A DNA stretch of 46,795 bases from an uncultured Planctomycetales bacterium (GCA_937982665.1 CALJLD010000250.1:1-46795); one strand, 5' to 3'; positions 1-9,067 are shown, counted from the first letter of the stretch. Translations and numbers: made by a program. The notes: generated by a model from the letters alone, not told the origin.

Positions 1-496
1 TCCAGTGTCGCCCACTATTTCTGAACGCACGTCGGTGCTTCTTATCGCATCGATTGGCACAGGTGTCGACGTGCTGATGTCTTGAGGCAACGGCTTCTCT
101 TCGTTGCCATTCTCCGCAGTTAGTTGCGATTCTCTGCAATTATTCGCAGCACCACATTTTGGGCCGTTTGTGCGCCGCATTCTGCGCCACCTTTAGCTGC
201 TTGCTCAATCGCCTCGTCTTTGACTTGCCATAGTGCTTGTTGCGATCATGGTTGAATGCCCCGTCCAAGCAGCACTGACACGCGCCGGAGCCTAAAGAAG
301 GCAGGCGGATGAGTTATTGCGCGCTTAACTGTATTGAGAATGGATTCGAGAGGAACGTTGCCAAGAGATAGTCAAGTTGGCCACGCCCTGTGTGCTCGGT
401 CGCTAGGTCCAGCGCGACAGAACTCCGTCGCTGATCCTACACAACGAACAGCTTTCCGTTGGCATGGCGACGACTGCGCGTGTAGCTTTTGACATC
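1..496. other. Leading non-coding stretch
   Basis: No open frame here has recognisable protein character; the short frames overlapping its right end are antisense or out-of-frame shadows of the oxidoreductase that starts at 497. I see no tRNA, clear terminator or repeat. It presumably holds the promoter of the downstream oxidoreductase, but I could not pick out a convincing -35/-10 pair. Confidence 0.5.
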
Positions 497-1807
497 ATGA
501 AGAACCGAAAGATCGCTCGCCGTACTTTTTTGGGAACCGTTGCAGCTGGCTCGGCCAGCGGGCTTGTTGGCCGGACGCCAAAGTTGGCTGCGGCGAGATC
601 CAAGCCCAGACACCGTGTCGAGCGAATTGGCATTGGCGCCATTGGCATGCGATACCAAGGCACCGTGATCGCCAGACAGGCACAGCAGCATGGTGACGTC
701 GTTGCCATTGCCGACGTTGATCGTCATGTTCGCGAGCAAGCCAGGGCGAGTTTCGGCAGCACGCCGCGCATCTTTGAAGACTACCGCGACTTGCTCAGCC
801 GTAGCGATGTTGATGTCATTACCATCGGCACACCGGACCACTGGCATGTGCAAATGGCGATCAATGCGTGCCGTGCCGGAAAAGATGTCTACGTTGAGAA
901 GCCCGTCTCGCTGACTGTTGACGAAGGAAAGCGACTTTCAGCCGTCGTCGAAGAGACGGGCCGTGTTGTTCAGGTCGGTTCGTGGCAACGCAGCGATCAG
1001 CGCTTTCGTTTGGCGGTCGAGTTGGTCCGCCGTGGAGATATTGGCGAACTGCGACAAGTGGACGTTGTCCTTGGCAAGAACGAGACAGGCGGGCCGTTCA
1101 AGCAGCGAACCCCTCCGCGCCATCTCAATTGGAACCTTTGGCAAGGGCAAACTCCTGACGTTCCGTACATCGCGGAGAGGTGCCATTACACGTTCCGCTG
1201 GTGGCTGGAATACTCCGGCGGACAGATGACGGACTGGGGAGCCCACCATTTGGATATCGCGCAATGGGCAATCGGTTCGTACCCGACGGAGATTCAAGGC
1301 ACCGCAAGATTCCCCAACGTTGCCGATGGTTACAACGTCCCTGTTGAATTTCAAATTATGTACAAGTTTCCGAAGGACGTCGTTATGACTGTCAGTGACG
1401 AAGGGCAAAATGGCATCCTCTTCACAGGCACCAAAGGACGGATCTTCGTCAATCGCGGGCGGCTGACAGGCAGGCCAGTTGAGAATCTGGCGACCAACCC
1501 CTTACCGCGCGAACAGTTCGCCGCCTATCCGCATGACAATTTGCAGCGTCCAGAACGAGCAGGCAAGCTGGACGCCATTATCAATCACATGGGGAACTTC
1601 TTCGACTGTGTTGAAACGCGCAATCTTCCGATCTCTGACGTTGCAAGCCAGCATCGCAGCGCCACCACTTGCCATCTAGGCAACATCGCGCTTCGACTTG
1701 GGAAGACATTGCAGTGGGACGCGGACAGTGAGCAGTTTGTCGACAATCCAACTGCCAACGGAATGCTTAGCCGCGAGCGGCGATCTGGTTTTGAACTTGC
1801 AACTTAA
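497..1807 (+). CDS. Gfo/Idh/MocA family oxidoreductase with Tat signal
   Basis: Predicted exported NAD(P)-dependent oxidoreductase of the Gfo/Idh/MocA family, which typically acts on sugars or sugar derivatives. The N-terminus has a twin-arginine signal (ARRTFLGT, then a short hydrophobic Ala/Gly stretch). A Rossmann domain follows (IGIGAIGMRYQG in place of the usual GxGxxG, then acidic IADVD), with the family EKP motif in VYVEKPVSLT and a C-terminal substrate domain with WGAHHLDIAQW. I chose ATG 497 rather than the in-frame ATG at 464 because it puts the twin arginine close to the N-terminus; neither start has a good Shine-Dalgarno. The gene lies 57 bp before a sugar-isomerase-like gene that also has a twin-arginine leader, a common planctomycete pairing for sugar catabolism. 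The substrate cannot be read from sequence. Confidence 0.88.
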   Translation: MKNRKIARRTFLGTVAAGSASGLVGRTPKLAAARSKPRHRVERIGIGAIGMRYQGTVIARQAQQHGDVVAIADVDRHVREQARASFGSTPRIFEDYRDLLSRSDVDVITIGTPDHWHVQMAINACRAGKDVYVEKPVSLTVDEGKRLSAVVEETGRVVQVGSWQRSDQRFRLAVELVRRGDIGELRQVDVVLGKNETGGPFKQRTPPRHLNWNLWQGQTPDVPYIAERCHYTFRWWLEYSGGQMTDWGAHHLDIAQWAIGSYPTEIQGTARFPNVADGYNVPVEFQIMYKFPKDVVMTVSDEGQNGILFTGTKGRIFVNRGRLTGRPVENLATNPLPREQFAAYPHDNLQRPERAGKLDAIINHMGNFFDCVETRNLPISDVASQHRSATTCHLGNIALRLGKTLQWDADSEQFVDNPTANGMLSRERRSGFELAT

Positions 1808-1864
1808 CGCAATTCAGTGTGGCCCTTACGCTTAGCCTTTGACCGATCGTGAGAGGAAAAGTCC

Positions 1865-2802
1865 ATGGGAGCAAATTCGCAGTTGAATATCTCTCGCCGG
1901 TCATTTTGCCTGGCGGCACTGGCTTCGTACTCCCTGCCGTGGCTTGACTTGTCGCATGCAGACACCAAGCAGGAATTCAGGCTGAACTACATTCTGGCTC
2001 CTGCATGTATGGTTACTTACCGCTTGCGGAAATCGCACCGGAGATCCGCAAGATCGGCGCGAGGGCCATTGACATCTGGCCCAAGGTGCATGGCAATCAG
2101 CGGGAACAACTTGATGAACTTGGCGAAGAAGAGTTCGCAGACTTGTTGGCAGAGCATCAGGTCTCGCTGGGATGCATCACGCAATACAAGTTGGGGCCGT
2201 TTGCGCTTCAAGACGAGATGAGGCTTGCCAAACGGTTGGGCTGTCAAACGATTGTAACCGGATCAACTGGCCCTAAAGGCTTGCAGGGCGAGGAACTGAA
2301 GTCCGCGGTCAAAGACTTTGTCGAAAAGATGAAACCGCACCTGGCCGTGGCGGAGCAAGCGGGCGTGACAATCGCTATTGAGAATCATGGCAACAGTTTG
2401 ATTGAATCGCCCGATTCCATGAAATGGCTGTCGGAACTTCGCCCGAATGATCACCTGGCGATTGCTTTCGCCCCGTATCATTTGCCGCAGGATGAGCAAC
2501 TCCTCAGCGAATTGATCCAATCGCTCGGCGATTCAATCGCAATGTTTTATGCCTGGCAGCATGGAAACGGTTGTACGAAACCTCTCCCAACGGACGAGCA
2601 GTTGTTGCAGATGCCTGGCCGAGGCGAATTGGATTTTGCACCATTGCTCACCGCATTGAAAGAAATCGAATACACGGGTTGGACGGAGATCTTCATGCAT
2701 CCCGTGCCACGTGGCATTCCGATATTGAGCGAGACTGCGGACGTGACGAAGGAGATCAACCGCAGTCGTGAATACCTTGAAGAGCTGGTAAGTGGCGCCT
2801 AG
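1865..2802 (+). pseudogene. Sugar phosphate isomerase/epimerase-like TIM-barrel protein, frameshifted
   Basis: The product would be an exported xylose-isomerase-like TIM-barrel protein. It starts at ATG 1865 with a good AGAGGAAAAG ribosome site and has a Tat-like leader (SRRSFCLAALASYSL). The first frame is in register to about 1998 (NYILA), and the family pattern then continues one frame over from about 1999 (SCMYGYLPLAEIAPEIRK). Adding one base between 1997 and 2002 (gctcc to gcttcc) would restore a single frame of about 312 codons. The downstream part looks intact, with the barrel motifs TIAIENHG and GWTEIFMHP, and ends at TAG 2802. A single missing T is equally consistent with a sequencing error or a recent mutation. 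Without correction, the start at 2005 lacks a leader and the first barrel strand. Confidence 0.8.
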
Positions 2803-3303
2803 CCGTTTGGCGAATCAGCCGATTTGGGTTCGCTCGGTGCGGCACATCAGGACCACACCGATTCGCTGCTGTCTCAACCAACGCCAAGACCCACTTTGTC
2901 TTGGCTCGCGCCGCTCTTCGCCAAAGTTGTCTCATGATAGCAGGGTGAGCGCCTCCTCCTCTTAGCGCCGACTGCCGATTGCGCGCAGGGTATCCGGCGA
3001 TCCTTGAATTCGCGATGCGGCGCTGGTCATCGTTACCCTGTGTTCGCCAGACCCAGCGTCTGCGTGTCGTAAGATTACTACAAGAAATACAAGTTTGATT
3101 CTACAGAAAACGGAGATAAGCGGACTTAGACTGTAGCAGAACGCAACAGTGGCGAAAGAAATCAGTCTATTTAAGCAATAGCGCGAACACTGGCCATGCG
3201 CCGCGCTTAGTGCACGGAGGGGAGCGCTTGTAGAACACATTTCTTCTGTTCTCCGTTTGCGATCCTTGGCGGTCCCCACGCACTCATCAGCGAGTTAACG
3301 CAA
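2803..3303. other. Intergenic region with one hairpin
   Basis: No credible gene. The 105-codon minus-strand frame here has neither family resemblance nor a ribosome site. At 2883-2905 a perfect 8-bp stem (GCCAAGAC / GTCTTGGC) with a 7-nt loop lies about 80 nt after the isomerase stop. It has no U-tract, so it is at best a weak terminator or a 3'-end-stabilising hairpin. The right end must contain the promoter of the redox operon starting at 3304; none is obvious. Confidence 0.45.
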
Positions 3304-3837
3304 ATGCCAAACGAGCTTGGTAAGCCAGCGCCGGCCCCGACCTTTCTGCGGCTTTCTGCGGGGACAGTCTATTTCTATTTTGGCTTCCTTAAGTTCTTTC
3401 CCGATCTCAGTCCTGGTGAATTCTTGGCTGGGCAGACGATCATGCGGCTGACCAACTATTGGGTCGATGCGAAGACTGCGCTGTTCCTCTTAGCGATTAT
3501 GGAATGTGCGATCGGGCTAAGCTTTTTGTTCAACGTCTTCCTGCGGTTCTTGTTCACCTTCTTTTTGTTTCACCAGTTCAGCACGTTTCTACCGCTGTTC
3601 TTCTTTCCTGAGATCACTTTCAAGATCGCGCCTTTCGCACCCACCATGGAAGGCCAATACATATTCAAGAATTTGATTTCTCTCTCCGCTGGGTGGACAG
3701 TCATGTTCCCCGCCGTGAAAGCGAGCTCTCGGCAGGCCCGCGCAGAGAAAGCGGAGAGGAAGGCACTTGCAAGTAAGAAACTTGAGCACGGGGATGCCGC
3801 GCCCGTTGCTAACCAGGCACACACCGCAAACGCTTGA
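3304..3837 (+). CDS. DoxX-like integral membrane protein
   Basis: Small inner-membrane protein of about 177 residues with four hydrophobic segments (roughly residues 17-35, 55-78, 80-100 and 120-138) and a charged Lys/Ala-rich tail. The motifs YFYFGFLKFFPDLS near the first helix and PTMEGQYIFKNLISLSAGW before the last are typical of DoxX-family proteins. That family includes a subunit of archaeal thiosulfate:quinone oxidoreductase and many poorly known quinone-linked proteins. It is the first gene of a run of seven same-strand genes; the cytochrome c follows after 21 bp. A role as quinone-interacting or structural subunit is inference from family and context only. Confidence 0.72.
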   Translation: MPNELGKPAPAPTFLRLSAGTVYFYFGFLKFFPDLSPGEFLAGQTIMRLTNYWVDAKTALFLLAIMECAIGLSFLFNVFLRFLFTFFLFHQFSTFLPLFFFPEITFKIAPFAPTMEGQYIFKNLISLSAGWTVMFPAVKASSRQARAEKAERKALASKKLEHGDAAPVANQAHTANA

Positions 3838-3858
3838 GTCCAAAGAGAGAATTGCCAT

Positions 3859-5388
3859 ATGAAATGGTTCAAAATGACAAAGAGGCGGAATTACATCTTC
3901 GCAACGATTGTCGTTGTAGCACTGGGTATTGGCATCACCACCACTTATGCCAAGTACCGAGGCACGGACCTCGCTAGAGTGCCTGAGTTGCCCGGCGAGT
4001 TTGTGCCGGTGGAGGGCTACGATAACTATCCTGACCCACCGACCTCGAAGCCGATCACAAACACTCTTGAGCTATACCCAACGATTGACAAGGGATTCCG
4101 TACGCCGTTTGACCTTTGGCGGTACTACGGTCGTGATGCATCGTCCTTCTCCTCGCCCATTCTCCCCATGCGGTTTGAGCAATGGGTGGAATTCCATCGC
4201 AAGCAAAAGCCACAGTTGATGGAAGATGTTCGCGAGTATATGGCCAGCCGCTACGACTTCTCAGGCGAGACCATTTCCGGAGCAACAATGTCCGGCGGCA
4301 AGCCGATCATGAAAGGGCCTGTCGCGCGATTGCCAGAAGGATTTGAAACTTGGGAAGAGCTCGCCGCGCTGAGTCCGGAGGAGATGAAAGAGCAGGACAT
4401 ATTCCCTTATATGCCCTTGGCTCACCCGTTGCAGTCGACCGCACACATGGTGTTTCCTGATGCTTGGGTCAAAGTTCATCCGGAACACAAGCGAATTGAC
4501 GTTGATATGGACTTCCCGCAGGCGTACTTGCCTGAGTTTCCGCCGCCGCTGTTCCTTACAACGCACCGCGAGTTGGGTGATGTCACCAATGGCCGAGAGA
4601 TTACGCTCGACAACTACTATGAGATCTTTGACGGGATTCTCACGCCCGAGCAGATGGAAGGCCTAAAGGAACTGCTTCGTCCTTCACCGACAACCTGGTT
4701 CAATCACACGGACCATCGCATCACCGAGGCAGCCTCTAAGGGGGTTGCCTGCATGGACTGCCACGTCAATGGGCACACCAACGGCGCTTTCGAATTGGCT
4801 CCCGATTCCCGGCCACATATGGCTCGCTTGCGCGTGGATACTCCCACGCTGCGGGGCAACTACAACTTGATGCAGTTGTCTTCCAAGAGATCTGTTCGCA
4901 GCTTAGACCACTTTTCCGAGATCGAAGAGTACTTCGATGGCGATCCGGGAATGCAACAAGCAATTGGGCCGCGTGCGGTCAAGGGCGAAGTCAGCAACCG
5001 CATGGGTGACTTCAACGCGATTGTCGACAACCCGCCGACTCCCAAGCTTGATCCGTTGATGCGGTTGATTCCAGCATTAGCAACCGAATCAGAACTGCGC
5101 GGCGAGGAGCTATTCCATGGCAAGGCCAAATGTGCCCAATGCCATTACGGTGATGCGTTTGTTGAAGACTGCTTTCGCGACCTTAAGGTCGAGCGATTCT
5201 ATCTAGGTCGTCCGGAAGGGCCGATCAAGACCTTCCCGTTGCGGGGCATAAAAGACTCTCCACCCTACCTTCATGATGGACGCTGTCCGACTCTGCATGA
5301 TGTGGTCGAGTTCTTCAATATCGTTTTCCAACTTGAGCTAACCCGCCAAGAGAAGGAAGACCTCGTCGCTTACCTGTTGTGCTTGTAA
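3859..5388 (+). CDS. Membrane-anchored diheme cytochrome c (MauG/CcpA-like)
   Basis: 509-residue c-type cytochrome. An N-terminal hydrophobic segment (about residues 12-31) would act as anchor or signal. Two heme-c motifs are visible, C298MDCH302 and C425AQCH429. Around them are patterns seen in di-heme peroxidase/MauG-type proteins: TPTLRGNY between the hemes, and PPYLHDGRCPTLHDVVEFF plus LTRQEKEDLVAYL at the C-terminus. The 300-residue N-terminal part before the first heme is long and unrecognised; I cannot tell whether it is an enzyme domain. ATG 3859 is preceded by AGAGAG at normal spacing. Placed between a DoxX-like protein and a polyferredoxin gene, it likely carries electrons in the periplasm. 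Peroxidase activity is not established. Confidence 0.82.
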   Translation: MKWFKMTKRRNYIFATIVVVALGIGITTTYAKYRGTDLARVPELPGEFVPVEGYDNYPDPPTSKPITNTLELYPTIDKGFRTPFDLWRYYGRDASSFSSPILPMRFEQWVEFHRKQKPQLMEDVREYMASRYDFSGETISGATMSGGKPIMKGPVARLPEGFETWEELAALSPEEMKEQDIFPYMPLAHPLQSTAHMVFPDAWVKVHPEHKRIDVDMDFPQAYLPEFPPPLFLTTHRELGDVTNGREITLDNYYEIFDGILTPEQMEGLKELLRPSPTTWFNHTDHRITEAASKGVACMDCHVNGHTNGAFELAPDSRPHMARLRVDTPTLRGNYNLMQLSSKRSVRSLDHFSEIEEYFDGDPGMQQAIGPRAVKGEVSNRMGDFNAIVDNPPTPKLDPLMRLIPALATESELRGEELFHGKAKCAQCHYGDAFVEDCFRDLKVERFYLGRPEGPIKTFPLRGIKDSPPYLHDGRCPTLHDVVEFFNIVFQLELTRQEKEDLVAYLLCL

Positions 5389-5430
5389 GTACCACCAGAA
5401 ACATCCGCTCACACCTTCGAGACTATCACT

Positions 5431-6027
5431 ATGGCGACTGCAACCGCTTGTTCCGTAACTAAGCCCTCGCTGATGGAGCGCCTAAACGGTCAATGGCACA
5501 AACAAGCACTTTGGACATATACGGCAATCGTGCTGGCCCATTGGGCAGAGCACTTGGCGCAGACCATTCAAATCTACGTCTTAGGTTGGAATCCACCCGA
5601 TGCGCGCGGCGTTATAGGGATCTGGTTCCCGTTTCTTGTCAGTTCCGAACTGCTGCACTATGGCTATGCGATTGTCATGCTGGTGTGCTTCTGGGTTCTC
5701 CGCAAAGGCTTCACCGGCCGCTCGTATTTCTGGTGGATGGTCGCCTTTTGGATTCAGTTCTGGCACCACATTGAACACGCTTTGCTGCAGGGTCAAGCAA
5801 TCGTCGGTTACAACCTGTTTGGCAAGCCGGCTCCTTGGAGCATCGTGCAGTTGTTCGTTCCACGTGTGGAACTGCATTTGTTCTATAACACCATCGTTTT
5901 CATTCCGATGGTAATCGCGATGTTCTATCACATGTTCCCATTGCCTGGCGAAGAAGCTCACGCGAATTGCTCTTGCGCTTGGAATCCTCGCGACCTTAAG
6001 CGACGGGCGGCTTCACTAGGTACCTAG
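5431..6027 (+). CDS. Polytopic membrane protein with paired HxxEH motifs
   Basis: 198-residue integral membrane protein with about five hydrophobic segments. The striking feature is conserved-looking histidines within or beside membrane helices: HWAEHLAQ (about residue 30), LLHYGY (about 71), WHHIEHALLQGQ (about 111) and ELHLFYN (about 149). HWAEHLAQ and HHIEHALLQ share an HxxEHxxxQ-like pattern, suggesting an internal duplication or two metal/heme ligand sets. I do not recognise a named function. It sits 42 bp after the diheme cytochrome gene, so heme b, copper or iron binding in a membrane redox complex is plausible but inferred. The C-terminal tail holds a CSC pair. Confidence 0.75.
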   Translation: MATATACSVTKPSLMERLNGQWHKQALWTYTAIVLAHWAEHLAQTIQIYVLGWNPPDARGVIGIWFPFLVSSELLHYGYAIVMLVCFWVLRKGFTGRSYFWWMVAFWIQFWHHIEHALLQGQAIVGYNLFGKPAPWSIVQLFVPRVELHLFYNTIVFIPMVIAMFYHMFPLPGEEAHANCSCAWNPRDLKRRAASLGT

Positions 6028-6113
6028 TCACGTGCCAGGCGGTACGACGATAGTCCTCGCGTTTCGACTAATTAGTTTCCAGATCAGACTCTCACTTTGC
6101 CCAATCTTGAACC

Positions 6114-6344
6114 ATGAACCTTGTTCGGTCCGTTATTTCTGTTTTTGTTGTCGCGCTCGTGGGCGTTTCCATTGCAGGCTGGGTTTGGGCTGGCGCGCAG
6201 CCGTCCCCCAACCGAGAGGGTGCGCGTGTTGTCTTGGCAATTTGTGGCATCGCCTCAATTGGGTGCTTGTGGATGCTGTGGCGTGAAAAGGAGGCAAGCC
6301 CCGAAGCCGAGGACGCGGCATCGACCAATCTGGCAAAGAACTAA
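6114..6344 (+). CDS. Small membrane protein (76 aa)
   Basis: Short protein with two hydrophobic helices (about residues 5-26 and 38-56) separated by a basic loop, and an acidic tail. Two other frames overlap the same stretch, but only this one has a clean alternation of membrane segments with a charged terminus, and it keeps operon spacing (17-24 bp to the next gene). No family recognised. Size and position suggest an accessory subunit of the complex encoded by the surrounding genes; that is inference. Confidence 0.55.
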   Translation: MNLVRSVISVFVVALVGVSIAGWVWAGAQPSPNREGARVVLAICGIASIGCLWMLWREKEASPEAEDAASTNLAKN

Positions 6345-6367
6345 CAAACATCAGTTTCCGATTGGCA

Positions 6368-6817
6368 ATGACGAACCGTTTGAATAAGGCGAGCGCACAA
6401 AGACCTAAGCGCATGATGTGCCGTAGGGCGATCACAAACGTGTTGCGCTGTGCGATGATTACCGCAGGCCTGTTTGTGGTCGGTTGCGCAGATGATGCGG
6501 ACGACACTTCAGGCGTGCAAGTCAACTTGACACTCGATCCGTCGCCTCCAGTTGTTGGTGAAGCGGTAGTTTCGCTGGTGCTGAAGAACCAGGACGGCAC
6601 GCTGCTGGAGAAAGCAGAGGTCAAAATTGAGGGGAACATGAACCATGCTGGAATGAAGCCCTCGTTTGCTGACTTAACGGAAGTTGAGCCTGGCAAATAT
6701 GATGGCACGCTTGATTTCACGATGGGCGGTGATTGGTTCATTCTTGTGACAGCACAAACTCCAAACGGGCAGACAATTGAGCGAAAAATTGACGTGGAGG
6801 GAGTTCAGGCTAGGTGA
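6368..6817 (+). CDS. YtkA/FixH-like lipoprotein
   Basis: Exported lipoprotein of about 149 residues. A basic N-terminus leads into a hydrophobic segment and a lipobox (LFVVGC, Cys40). The mature part is a single beta-sandwich with the pattern of YtkA-like/FixH-like domains: GNMNHAGMKPSF, then GKYDGTLDFTMGGDWFILV. The NMNHAGM stretch offers Met/His groups often tied to copper in this fold. The in-frame TTG at 6362 is possible but ATG 6368 is more natural; an ATG pair near 6413 would also keep the signal. Its stop overlaps the next start by 4 bp (GTGA), so it is translationally coupled to the polyferredoxin, as FixH-type proteins often accompany CcoG/FixG. The role (copper delivery or complex assembly) is inference. 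Confidence 0.77.
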   Translation: MTNRLNKASAQRPKRMMCRRAITNVLRCAMITAGLFVVGCADDADDTSGVQVNLTLDPSPPVVGEAVVSLVLKNQDGTLLEKAEVKIEGNMNHAGMKPSFADLTEVEPGKYDGTLDFTMGGDWFILVTAQTPNGQTIERKIDVEGVQAR

Positions 6818-8394
6818 CTGCTCCCACCCAGCGCAGCTTGACGCCGGTGGAACGACCAACCCGTCGTCGGCGCGGCGTAGCGTTTGATCTATTGCGCGTG
6901 CCGCTCGTTGGCAGGTTTCTAAAGTGGCACTGGTCGCGGACTGTTCTGCAGATCCCGCTTGTGTTGCTAAGCCTGGTGATGATCATCCATGCGTTGTGGG
7001 GTCCGCAACTGGCACCAAAGAACTTGGGCACACTGCTCACTTGGGTCCATTTCCGCGGGCTTGTCGTGGTTGTGATCCTGCTTGCGGGAAATCTTTTTTG
7101 CATGGCCTGCCCATTTATGTTGCCCAGGGCAATTGCGCGCAAGCTATTCAAGCCCAAGTGGAGTTGGCCGCGCGCGTTGCGCAACAAGTGGCTGGCAATC
7201 GCGCTGTTCGTCGGTGTGCTCTTCGCCTACGAGTTGTTCGATCTGTGGTCGAACCCCTGGTGGACGGGCATGTTGATCTTGGGCTATTTCGTGGCAGCGC
7301 TGGTCATCGACACTTTGTTTCGTCGCGCGAGCTTCTGTAAATATGTTTGCCCGGTCGGACAATTCAACTTCTTGAGTTCCACGCTCTCGCCGTTGGAAGT
7401 TGCAGTCCGCGATAAAGACACCTGCTTGGACTGCAAGACGAAGGATTGTATTCGAGGCGTCCGCGCCGAAACGTCGCCCGCTAATCAGGAAGCAAACCAT
7501 CAGACATCATCGTCAAACCTGCAACTTCCCGTCATTCAACGAGGCTGCGAACTCGCCCTGTTTCAACCTCGAAAGGTAGGGAATCTGGATTGCACCTTTT
7601 GCCTGGACTGTGTCTACGCTTGTCCGCATGACAACGTTGGCATCGTGAGCAGGCTGCCGGCAGACGAACTTTCGGCAGAGGGCGCACGATCCGGACTAGG
7701 CAGGATTGAGCGCCGCTTTGATTTCACTGTGTTGGCAGTCGTGTTCACTTTTGGGGCAATATTGAACGCCTTCGCCATGATCAGCCCTGTCTATGCATTG
7801 GAACAGTGGATAGCCGATCAAACGGGTTTGCGTGTCGAGTGGCCGATCCTTTCTGCCATGTTTGTCGTCGGACTGGTCCTGGAACCAGCACTCCTGCTTG
7901 GCTGCGCAGCATTGTTCACAAGGTGGGCGACGCGTAGTGCGGAATCCGTCCTTTCCATCGTTAAGCGCTATGCGCGTTCGCTGTTACCGGTTGGATTTGG
8001 CATCTGGCTTGCGCACTACGGGTTCCATTTTCTTACGGGCTGTCTCACTGTGATTCCCGTCGCACAGAACGCCGTGCTGCGCTTCGTGGGTTCGCCCATG
8101 TTGGGTGAGCCCATGTGGCAACTTGGCGGAATGTCGGAAGCAACGGTGTTCCCGTTGGAGCTAGGGTTTCTGACGCTCGGTCTGATTGGCTCACTGGCAG
8201 TTACTTGGACGGTATCTCTGCGTGGGGCAAGTCACGACGCGGGAAATCGCGCAAGAGTTGCATCCGCTGGTGTTGATCGCATGACGGTCCTGAGCTTTCT
8301 GCCTTGGGCCATCCTGCATGTGGCACTCTACGTAGCCGCCATTTGGATCATGATGCAGCCAATGGATATGCGCGGCACGTTTCTTGGAGGATGA
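6814..8394 (+). CDS. Polytopic 4Fe-4S polyferredoxin (NapH/NosR/CcoG-like)
   Basis: 526-residue membrane protein of the NapH/NosR/CcoG type, which passes electrons between the quinone pool and periplasmic or cytoplasmic redox partners. Several transmembrane helices come first, with C96xxC99P in a helix (FCMACP) and C175xxxC179P (CKYVCPVGQ). Two cysteine clusters follow: C204xxC207xxxxC212 and a full ferredoxin motif C260xxC263xxC266xxxC270P. A second membrane block of about four or five helices follows, longer than in NapH. The start is GTG 6814 in a GTGA overlap with the lipoprotein gene, indicating translational coupling. No nosZ, nap or cbb3 oxidase gene is in the window, so the terminal partner is unknown. 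Confidence 0.83.
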   Translation: MTAPTQRSLTPVERPTRRRRGVAFDLLRVPLVGRFLKWHWSRTVLQIPLVLLSLVMIIHALWGPQLAPKNLGTLLTWVHFRGLVVVVILLAGNLFCMACPFMLPRAIARKLFKPKWSWPRALRNKWLAIALFVGVLFAYELFDLWSNPWWTGMLILGYFVAALVIDTLFRRASFCKYVCPVGQFNFLSSTLSPLEVAVRDKDTCLDCKTKDCIRGVRAETSPANQEANHQTSSSNLQLPVIQRGCELALFQPRKVGNLDCTFCLDCVYACPHDNVGIVSRLPADELSAEGARSGLGRIERRFDFTVLAVVFTFGAILNAFAMISPVYALEQWIADQTGLRVEWPILSAMFVVGLVLEPALLLGCAALFTRWATRSAESVLSIVKRYARSLLPVGFGIWLAHYGFHFLTGCLTVIPVAQNAVLRFVGSPMLGEPMWQLGGMSEATVFPLELGFLTLGLIGSLAVTWTVSLRGASHDAGNRARVASAGVDRMTVLSFLPWAILHVALYVAAIWIMMQPMDMRGTFLGG

Positions 8395-8395
8395 A

Positions 8396-9040
8396 ATGAC
8401 AATCAAACCGACAGTTCGCAGTCGACGACTTCTGGTAGCGGCAGTCGTCGGCATTTGCGCTGTTGGTGTGAGTGTAGCCACTTCTACTCAATGCAGCGCG
8501 CACGAAGGTCCTCCGTTTAGCCTGGTCATGGACCAGTCCTTAGCTGGCTATTCTGTTTCGATTTGGGCGGACCCAGATATCGGCGAAGCCTCGTTCTTCA
8601 TCATCCTTGAGACTTCACAAGGGGAAAGACCCGAAATCCTGCCGAACGTTTCTGTTTGGGTTGAACCCGTTAACGGCCGCCTGGAACGAGCTACTTACAT
8701 AGCCGAGCGCGATTCAGTCTCAAGTCAGGTCCAGTTTGTAGCCTACCCGCATCTTGACAAGCGCGACATCTGGAATCTTGGTGTCGTGTTGACCAACGCC
8801 GACGGGACTTCCGAGGACTGGACAACTGAGATTGAATCGACACCGCCGGGCTACTTCGGAATCTGGGATGTCGCGATCTATGTTTTCCCTTTCGTCTTGA
8901 TTGGGGTGCTTTGGGTTCTTGCGATGGTTCGGCGTCGCCGCGCCATGCATATGTGGGCCGAAGAAAATGCCATGGAAACGATGGGTGCCGAGGACCCATC
9001 AGGTGAACACCAAACAAACGATCACTCTAGGCGGGATTAG
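8396..9040 (+). CDS. Exported, C-terminally anchored protein of unknown function
   Basis: 214-residue protein with an N-terminal signal (basic start, hydrophobic stretch, cleavage probably near CSAHEG), a beta-rich extracytoplasmic domain and one C-terminal transmembrane helix (about residues 155-175) followed by a basic RRRR stop-transfer. The domain opens with GYSVSIWADPDIGEASFF, a pattern I associate with an uncharacterised family found beside membrane redox genes. ATG 8396 is preferred to the upstream in-frame TTG 8384 because GGAGG at 8386-8390 sits 5 nt before it; it begins just after the polyferredoxin stop. It is the last gene of the operon, followed by a long-loop hairpin. Confidence 0.72.
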   Translation: MTIKPTVRSRRLLVAAVVGICAVGVSVATSTQCSAHEGPPFSLVMDQSLAGYSVSIWADPDIGEASFFIILETSQGERPEILPNVSVWVEPVNGRLERATYIAERDSVSSQVQFVAYPHLDKRDIWNLGVVLTNADGTSEDWTTEIESTPPGYFGIWDVAIYVFPFVLIGVLWVLAMVRRRRAMHMWAEENAMETMGAEDPSGEHQTNDHSRRD

Positions 9041-9067
9041 CCCGACTTGCTCACCGCCAAAGAAAAC

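Noticed and set aside
2962..3279. 105-codon minus-strand frame in the gap before the redox operon
   Set aside because: No hydrophobic pattern, no family resemblance and no ribosome site.
6814..8394. Nitrous oxide reductase (nos) operon
   Set aside because: The polyferredoxin resembles NosR/NapH, but nosZ, nosD, nosF, nosY and nosL are all absent from the window.
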